NCBI GenBank assembly: GCA_017447325.1
Contig: JAFSNU010000017.1
Span: forward strand, 1-9,506
Length of the DNA: 9,506 nucleotides
From: Synergistaceae bacterium
GTDB lineage: Bacteria > Synergistota > Synergistia > Synergistales > Aminobacteriaceae
Direction of reading: 5' to 3'
In this document: one piece after another, positions 6,156 to 9,506 of the stretch
Numbering within the stretch: the first letter of the stretch is position 1
Layout: each line of letters begins with the position of its first letter
Translations under genes and position numbers: made by a program
The notes under the pieces: generated by a model
Database searches by the model: none
What the model saw: only the letters and a program-made list of their open reading frames with translations
Told to the model about the DNA's origin: nothing

Positions 6156-7499
6156 ATGGATCAAAATTTATTTCAAGTAAGCGAAAGCAACGTTCAGGGA
6201 CGTGAAAATATAATCGTCTTTGGAGTCGGCGGAGGCGGCGGCAACGCTCTTAATCATATTATAGAATCCGGAGTAGAAGGCGTTGACTTTGTTGCTGCTA
6301 ACACTGATAAAAAAGCTTTAGATTTAAATAAAGCGCCTAATAAAATTATTTTGGGCGAGAAATTGACGCGCGGTTTGGGAGCCGGAGCTAATCCTACCGT
6401 TGGACAGGACGCGGCAAAAGAGTCTATGGATAGAATTAAAGATTATATTACCGGAGCTGATATGATCTTTGTAACGGCGGGAATGGGCGGCGGCACCGGA
6501 ACAGGAGCTGCGCCGGTCATAGCCGAGGCTGCCAAAGAGATGGGAATTTTGGTCGTCGGAGTTGTGACGCTGCCGTTTAGCTTTGAGATGCAAAAGAGAT
6601 TAAAGACTGCGCAGAGCGGAATTGAAAATTTGCGCAAGAACGTTGACGCGCTGTTAGTTGTGGAAAATGACAGATTATTGCAGATTGCGGACGATAAATT
6701 AAAAATAGTTGACGCATATAAAATGGTAGATGAAGTTTTGCGTCAGGCTGTTCAAGGCGTGACGGACTTAATCACGAAGCCCGGATTTATTAATCTTGAC
6801 TTCGCTGATATTAAAGCAATTATGACAAATGCCGGATCTGCAATAATGGGAATAGGCGTCGGCAACGGAGATAACAGAGCAGAGGACGCGGCGAGAAGCG
6901 CGATTAAGTCGCCGTTAATGTCCGTGCCTATGGAGGGCGCTAAGGGCATTTTGTTGAACGTGACAACCGGCGAGGAGTTCACGCTTCACGAGATGAATAA
7001 AACGGCTGAAGTTATCAGGGCGACGGCTGACCCGGACGCTAATGTAATTTGGGGACATGTAATCGACCCGGATATCGGCGACAGCATACGCGTGACTTTA
7101 ATCGCGACTGGCTTCCCCGAGGGCAAGGTCAAGCCTGTTGTGAATAACAGGCAGCAAGCTCCTGTTTCTAACTCGAATAATAATATTAATAATAATAGGC
7201 AGCGTATGGACAATCTTCAGTATGAGGACGAGCCGCAGCCGGCAGCAACGCGTCAAATTCCGAGAGGCGTGAGAGTTCCGCAGCCGTTACAGCAAACGGG
7301 CAGGCAGAACGATCAGCAGCAGATTACTACGCCGCCGAGACGTACGATTTATAATCCTGCTAATCGCACGCAGACTATCAACGAGGGTTTTGAAGAGAGC
7401 CGCTTGCAGACTCCGAACGACGAGCGGGACGCTTCGCATGGTTTGCCCAGAATGAATTACGATCAGCCGGCGATTTATAGACGCACTTTTAAAAGTTAA
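6156..7499 (+). CDS. ftsZ: Cell division protein FtsZ, tubulin-like GTPase
   Basis: FtsZ polymerises with GTP into the cytoplasmic division ring. Counted from the ATG at 6156 it has 447 residues. Visible marks are the N-terminal glycine loop VFGVGGGGGN (21-30), the tubulin signature GGGTGTG (111-117), the ENDRLL segment (170-175) and the T7 synergy loop FINLDFADIK (211-220), whose Asp215 and Asp218 complete the GTPase site of the next subunit. The GTPase core ends near 322. A disordered Gln/Asn/Pro/Arg-rich linker of about 110 residues follows, ending in YDQPAIYRRTFKS, a recognisable variant of the conserved C-terminal peptide that binds FtsA (typically D-I-P-A-F-L-R-R). A TTG at 6144 would add MILI at the N terminus. 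The gene lies 40 bp after ftsA. Confidence 0.97.
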   Translation: MDQNLFQVSESNVQGRENIIVFGVGGGGGNALNHIIESGVEGVDFVAANTDKKALDLNKAPNKIILGEKLTRGLGAGANPTVGQDAAKESMDRIKDYITGADMIFVTAGMGGGTGTGAAPVIAEAAKEMGILVVGVVTLPFSFEMQKRLKTAQSGIENLRKNVDALLVVENDRLLQIADDKLKIVDAYKMVDEVLRQAVQGVTDLITKPGFINLDFADIKAIMTNAGSAIMGIGVGNGDNRAEDAARSAIKSPLMSVPMEGAKGILLNVTTGEEFTLHEMNKTAEVIRATADPDANVIWGHVIDPDIGDSIRVTLIATGFPEGKVKPVVNNRQQAPVSNSNNNINNNRQRMDNLQYEDEPQPAATRQIPRGVRVPQPLQQTGRQNDQQQITTPPRRTIYNPANRTQTINEGFEESRLQTPNDERDASHGLPRMNYDQPAIYRRTFKS

Positions 7500-7551
7500 A
7501 AATTAAAAGTTAAGAATTAATTAATTTAAATTTTTAAATTTAAAATTAGAA

Positions 7552-8328
7552 ATGCGCACAGGACGCCGCGGATTAAAAAGCCATAGCTATAAGAAACGCA
7601 AGTCGATGTTCTCGTTCGGGGACGTTATATTGCCTGTTGTAGGAATTATGGCTGTGATAATGCTTTTGTTCGCGGCGAAAGTATTTTTCTTTGACAGTCT
7701 CCCGTCTTCCGGCGGAAATTTATACGTGCCGAAAGTTCAGCCTGAAGAAGATATAATTCAAGCTGCGAACGCGCAAGAGCAAGAGCAAAAGCAAGAGAGC
7801 GAGGCTGAGGCTGGAGCAGTAGCTGAAGCTGAAGTTGGAAGAGAGAGCGCGGAAAATTCAGAGCCGGAGAATTTTATATTTGAAAATAGTAATAATACTG
7901 CAAATATTGAGGTCACGGCTGAACCAATAAATAATAATAATAATAATCAAGCTGCAAGTCAGGCTGATAGTAAAGCCGCGGCGGTGAATAATATTTTGCG
8001 GCCGCAGAATGATAATAAGCAAAATAATTCGCAAGCTAATAATAAAGCTGTGAATAATAGTGCGCAGTATAAAAATAATAATGCTCAAGTTCTGTGGCGC
8101 GTTCAGGTCGGAGCTTATGGGTCTAAAAAGGCTGCTGAAGAGATAATAGCGAAGCTTGCGAAGGCTGGCTATAGAGCTACGCACTTTGCAGTTTCTAAGT
8201 ATCACAAAGTTTGGGTTCAGGCCGGCGACACTAAGCAAGAGGCTGAACGCGCGGCGGAGAGATTAAAGAAGCTGGGCTATAAGGGGAGTTATGTAATCGC
8301 GCCGCCTCCGGTTAAATCTCAAAAATAA
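7552..8328 (+). CDS. Membrane-anchored SPOR-domain protein
   Basis: This is a bitopic protein with a basic cytoplasmic head (RTGRRGLKSHSYKKRKS), one membrane span at about residues 24-48, a long low-complexity linker and a C-terminal SPOR domain (about 180-250). The SPOR domain begins VLWRVQVGAYGSKKAAEE and contains VWVQAGDTKQEAERAAERL, the usual two beta-alpha halves. SPOR domains bind peptidoglycan strands lacking stem peptides, which enriches such proteins at the septum; the architecture resembles FtsN and DedD without clear orthology. The linker is first Glu/Ala/Gln-rich (74-100), then Asn-rich with six AAT codons in a row at 7930-7947. It follows ftsZ by 52 bp, supporting a division role. 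The ATG has no clear ribosome site. Family assignment is firm; the specific role is inferred. Confidence 0.9.
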   Translation: MRTGRRGLKSHSYKKRKSMFSFGDVILPVVGIMAVIMLLFAAKVFFFDSLPSSGGNLYVPKVQPEEDIIQAANAQEQEQKQESEAEAGAVAEAEVGRESAENSEPENFIFENSNNTANIEVTAEPINNNNNNQAASQADSKAAAVNNILRPQNDNKQNNSQANNKAVNNSAQYKNNNAQVLWRVQVGAYGSKKAAEEIIAKLAKAGYRATHFAVSKYHKVWVQAGDTKQEAERAAERLKKLGYKGSYVIAPPPVKSQK

Positions 8329-8337
8329 ATAAAACTA

Positions 8338-8366
8338 TTGTTTATTCTTAATTTATGTTATAAAAT
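8338..8366 (+). promoter_or_regulatory. Promoter candidate for the HIT-rpsU pair
   Basis: TTGTTT (8338-8343) is followed by a 17-bp spacer and TAAAAT (8361-8366); TATAAA at 8359-8364 gives an overlapping 15-bp alternative. It lies in the 87-bp gap after the SPOR gene and about 45 bp upstream of the HIT start, a sensible position for a separate HIT-rpsU transcript. No GC-rich terminator precedes it, so read-through from the division genes is possible. Confidence 0.4.
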
Positions 8367-8415
8367 TTAGAAATTAATTTTGGAAATATTAAAAATTTTT
8401 GGAAAGGGGTGTGTG

Positions 8416-8757
8416 ATGATGGACGATTGTATTTTCTGCAAGATAGCGAACGGCGAGATACCGTCTGACTTCGTCTATCAGGACGATGAAGTCGCAGTGT
8501 TTAAAGATGTGAATCCGCAAGCGCCGGTACATTTGCTTGTAATTCCCAAGAAACACGTGAAGTCTGCGGCTGAAGTGAGCGACCCCGCTGTGTTCAGTGC
8601 GTTAGTCGGACGCGCAGTTGAAGTTGCCCGCAAGTTAGGGCTTGATAAAGACGGCTATCGAATGGTTATAAATACTGGAGAGCAGGGCGGGCAGACTGTT
8701 CCGCATTTACATTTGCATTTACTGGCCGGGCGCAATCTTGGCTGGCCTCCGGGATAG
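8416..8757 (+). CDS. HIT (histidine triad) family protein, HINT-type nucleotide hydrolase
   Basis: This small cytoplasmic protein of 113 residues belongs to the HINT branch of the histidine triad superfamily, which hydrolyses purine nucleoside phosphoramidates such as AMP-lysine or AMP-NH2. It starts MMDDCIFCKIANGEIPS with the usual CxxC pair, contains VNPQAPVHLLVIPKKH mid-protein, and ends in the triad PHLHLHLLAGRNLGWPPG, complete to the typical C terminus. The ATG at 8416 is chosen because AAAGGGG lies about 6 bp upstream (8403-8409); an ATG at 8419 would be nearly equivalent. A TTG at 8380 would prepend 12 residues foreign to the family and has no ribosome site. It lies 26 bp from rpsU, a pairing also seen in other bacteria. 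The in vivo substrate is unknown. Confidence 0.94.
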   Translation: MMDDCIFCKIANGEIPSDFVYQDDEVAVFKDVNPQAPVHLLVIPKKHVKSAAEVSDPAVFSALVGRAVEVARKLGLDKDGYRMVINTGEQGGQTVPHLHLHLLAGRNLGWPPG

Positions 8758-8783
8758 TCGAAGAGCGAAGGGAGGGATTCGAG

Positions 8784-8984
8784 ATGACGACTGTCACCCG
8801 TAAGGAAGGAGAATCTCCTGAGGAGACCCTTCGCCGCTTTAAGCGTGAAGTTGCAAGAGTGGGGACACTTCGTGAAGCTCGCAAACGTGAACATTACGAG
8901 AAACCCAGCGACGCAAAGAAGCTTAAACGCGCTGAAGCCGCACGCAAGCGCAAAAGCATGAGGCGCAGGAGTTCTATAGCTTAG
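8784..8984 (+). CDS. rpsU: 30S ribosomal protein S21
   Basis: S21 is a small, very basic protein of the 30S subunit platform, near the anti-Shine-Dalgarno end of 16S rRNA, and is needed for efficient initiation. The 66 residues match the family's usual length and pattern: an N-terminal TTVTRKEGESPEETLRRF block, a helical REARKREHYEKPS segment, and a Lys/Arg-rich tail ending KRKSMRRRSS. A strong GGAGGG ribosome site at 8771-8776 lies 7 bp before the ATG. It ends the HIT-rpsU unit and is followed by a structured 3' UTR and an intrinsic terminator. Confidence 0.96.
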   Translation: MTTVTRKEGESPEETLRRFKREVARVGTLREARKREHYEKPSDAKKLKRAEAARKRKSMRRRSSIA

Positions 8985-9006
8985 AGATTTCATGATTTAA
9001 TTTCAA

Positions 9007-9035
9007 GTGCTGACCGGCGCAGGCCGCAATGGCAC
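9007..9035 (+). other. GC-rich stem-loop in the rpsU 3' UTR
   Basis: A fold can be drawn directly upstream of the terminator. Outer arms GTGC (9007-9010) and GCAC (9032-9035) pair, extended by two G-T wobbles. A small internal loop separates them from an inner CGGC/GCCG stem (9015-9018 and 9023-9026) with a GCAG tetraloop. GC-rich, folded sequence stands out in otherwise AT-rich intergenic DNA. It could stabilise the transcript end or be part of a 3'-derived small RNA. It lacks the conserved SRP RNA core, and I recognise no known RNA family. Confidence 0.4.
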
Positions 9036-9064
9036 GGGGGGCGCTTTGCCCCCTTTTTTATTTT
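9036..9064 (+). terminator. Rho-independent terminator after rpsU
   Basis: A GGGGGC stem arm (9037-9042), a GCTTT loop and a GCCCCC arm (9048-9053) are followed by six T, an A and four more T. This is a classic intrinsic terminator and the only strong one I see in the window. It closes the HIT-rpsU transcript and possibly the whole upstream division run. Confidence 0.93.
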
Positions 9065-9091
9065 ATAAATTTTATTTCAGGTGAATATTAA

Positions 9092-9506
9092 ATGAAACGT
9101 GATTTAACGGATTGGCTTAACGGGCTTGGAATGCCGGACGAGGAAGACGCGCCGGAGTCCTTGCCGCTTGTTAAACTTGAAAAACTTGAAAAACTTGAAA
9201 ATTTTGAAGATGTAAAAGCTGCGCCGGATGTATTTAATAATTTGGAAGACGAGGCCGGGCTTGAGCAAGAATTTTTGCAAGAGAGCGCAGAAGAGTTAGA
9301 GCAGCAGGATTTAGAGAATTTAAATTTAGAGCATGACGAGCTTGAATTTGAAAATTTGCAAGAGAGCGCAGAAGAGTTAGAGCCGCAGGATTTAGAGAAT
9401 TTAAATTTAGAGCATGACGGGCTTGAATTTGAAAATTCGCAGGAGTTAAATAATGAGCCCGAGCAGGAGAATTTAAATAATTTAAAGCCGGAAAATTTAG
9501 AAGAGC
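9092..9506 (+). CDS. Acidic, repeat-containing protein, 3' end outside the window
   Basis: An open frame of 138 codons runs off the right edge. It starts MKRDLTDWLNGLGMPDEEDA at an ATG with an AGGTGA ribosome site (9079-9084) 7 bp upstream, just after the rpsU terminator. The protein is strongly acidic, with no membrane span or catalytic motif in the visible part. It has KLE repeated three times at residues 28-36 and a 27-residue Glu/Leu/Asn-rich unit repeated almost exactly twice (residues about 62-115), followed by more Glu/Asn-rich sequence. The short N-terminal RDLTDWLNGLG segment may be an amphipathic helix. I do not recognise the family. The acidic part may be a disordered or coiled-coil linker leading to a domain beyond the window. 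Confidence 0.75.
   Translation, partial: MKRDLTDWLNGLGMPDEEDAPESLPLVKLEKLEKLENFEDVKAAPDVFNNLEDEAGLEQEFLQESAEELEQQDLENLNLEHDELEFENLQESAEELEPQDLENLNLEHDGLEFENSQELNNEPEQENLNNLKPENLEE
9173..9199 (+). repeat. 9-bp coding tandem repeat (three KLE triplets)
   Basis: AAACTTGAA occurs three times in frame with no mismatch, encoding KLEKLEKLE at residues 28-36 of the terminal acidic protein. Identical codons in every copy point to recent slippage duplication. Confidence 0.85.
9275..9436 (+). repeat. 81-bp in-frame tandem duplication
   Basis: Units at 9275-9355 and 9356-9436 are each 81 bp (27 codons), beginning TTGCAAGAGAGCGCAGAAG and ending GAATTTGAAAAT. I count two mismatches, which change Gln to Pro and Glu to Gly. 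The third base of every other codon is also identical, so the duplication is recent. A truncated third start (TCGCAGGAG) follows at 9437. Confidence 0.92.

Noticed and set aside
8321..8350. Intrinsic terminator between the SPOR gene and HIT gene
   Set aside because: Only a weak AT-only AATAAA/TTTATT dyad with no GC stem and no T-run.
8380..8415. Upstream TTG start of the HIT protein
   Set aside because: It adds 12 residues foreign to HINT proteins and lacks a ribosome site; AAAGGGG points to the ATG at 8416.
9007..9064. SRP (4.5S) RNA or another known small RNA gene
   Set aside because: It lacks the conserved GGAAGG...GCAGCC SRP core, is too short, and has no promoter of its own.

Overview
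The window is a single-strand (+) run of genes from an AT-rich bacterial genome. It centres on a late division and cell wall (dcw) cluster. The combination of murC, murB, a Trp-rich FtsQ-like protein, ftsA and ftsZ, followed by a SPOR protein, a HIT protein and rpsU, together with an FtsA that starts near EWDTIAGLCVGTTKV, suggests a member of the Synergistota. AT-rich intergenic DNA and heavy use of TTA, AAT and GAT codons would fit a low-GC, possibly gut-associated lineage. This placement comes from remembered gene order and protein character, not from a search.

Layout. Bases 1-457 hold no gene. They contain an array of about 34-bp units rich in AnTn tracts, a good sigma-70-like promoter (TTGTAA, 17 bp, TATAAA), a perfect 12-bp tandem repeat and a small inverted repeat. 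Next come a threonine aldolase-type PLP enzyme (458-1501), murC (1517-2905), murB (3009-3905, TTG start), ftsQ-like (about 3992-4774), ftsA (4781-6115), ftsZ (about 6156-7499) and a membrane-anchored SPOR protein (7552-8328). A second block, probably with its own promoter, holds a HIT/HINT hydrolase (8416-8757) and rpsU (8784-8984). It ends in a structured GC-rich 3' UTR and a strong intrinsic terminator (about 9036-9064). A new acidic, repeat-bearing gene starts at 9092 and runs off the window.

How the genes work together. MurB and MurC carry out consecutive cytoplasmic steps of peptidoglycan precursor synthesis, UDP-MurNAc formation and L-Ala addition. FtsZ forms the division ring, FtsA tethers it to the membrane, the FtsQ-like protein links the divisome to the periplasm, and the SPOR protein probably binds denuded septal glycan. 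The aldolase gene is only 15 bp from murC and is probably co-transcribed, but its link to wall synthesis is unclear. HIT and S21 are housekeeping genes.

Most of the window is ordinary dcw content; I see no mobile element, CRISPR array, defence system or biosynthetic cluster. The points most worth a second look are: FtsA has lost the usual acidic residues of both phosphate motifs; the upstream A-tract array abuts a promoter; Asn-rich tracts occur in the linkers of four consecutive division proteins; the ftsQ start may be non-AUG; rpsU has a structured 3' UTR; and the last gene carries a nearly perfect 81-bp in-frame tandem duplication.
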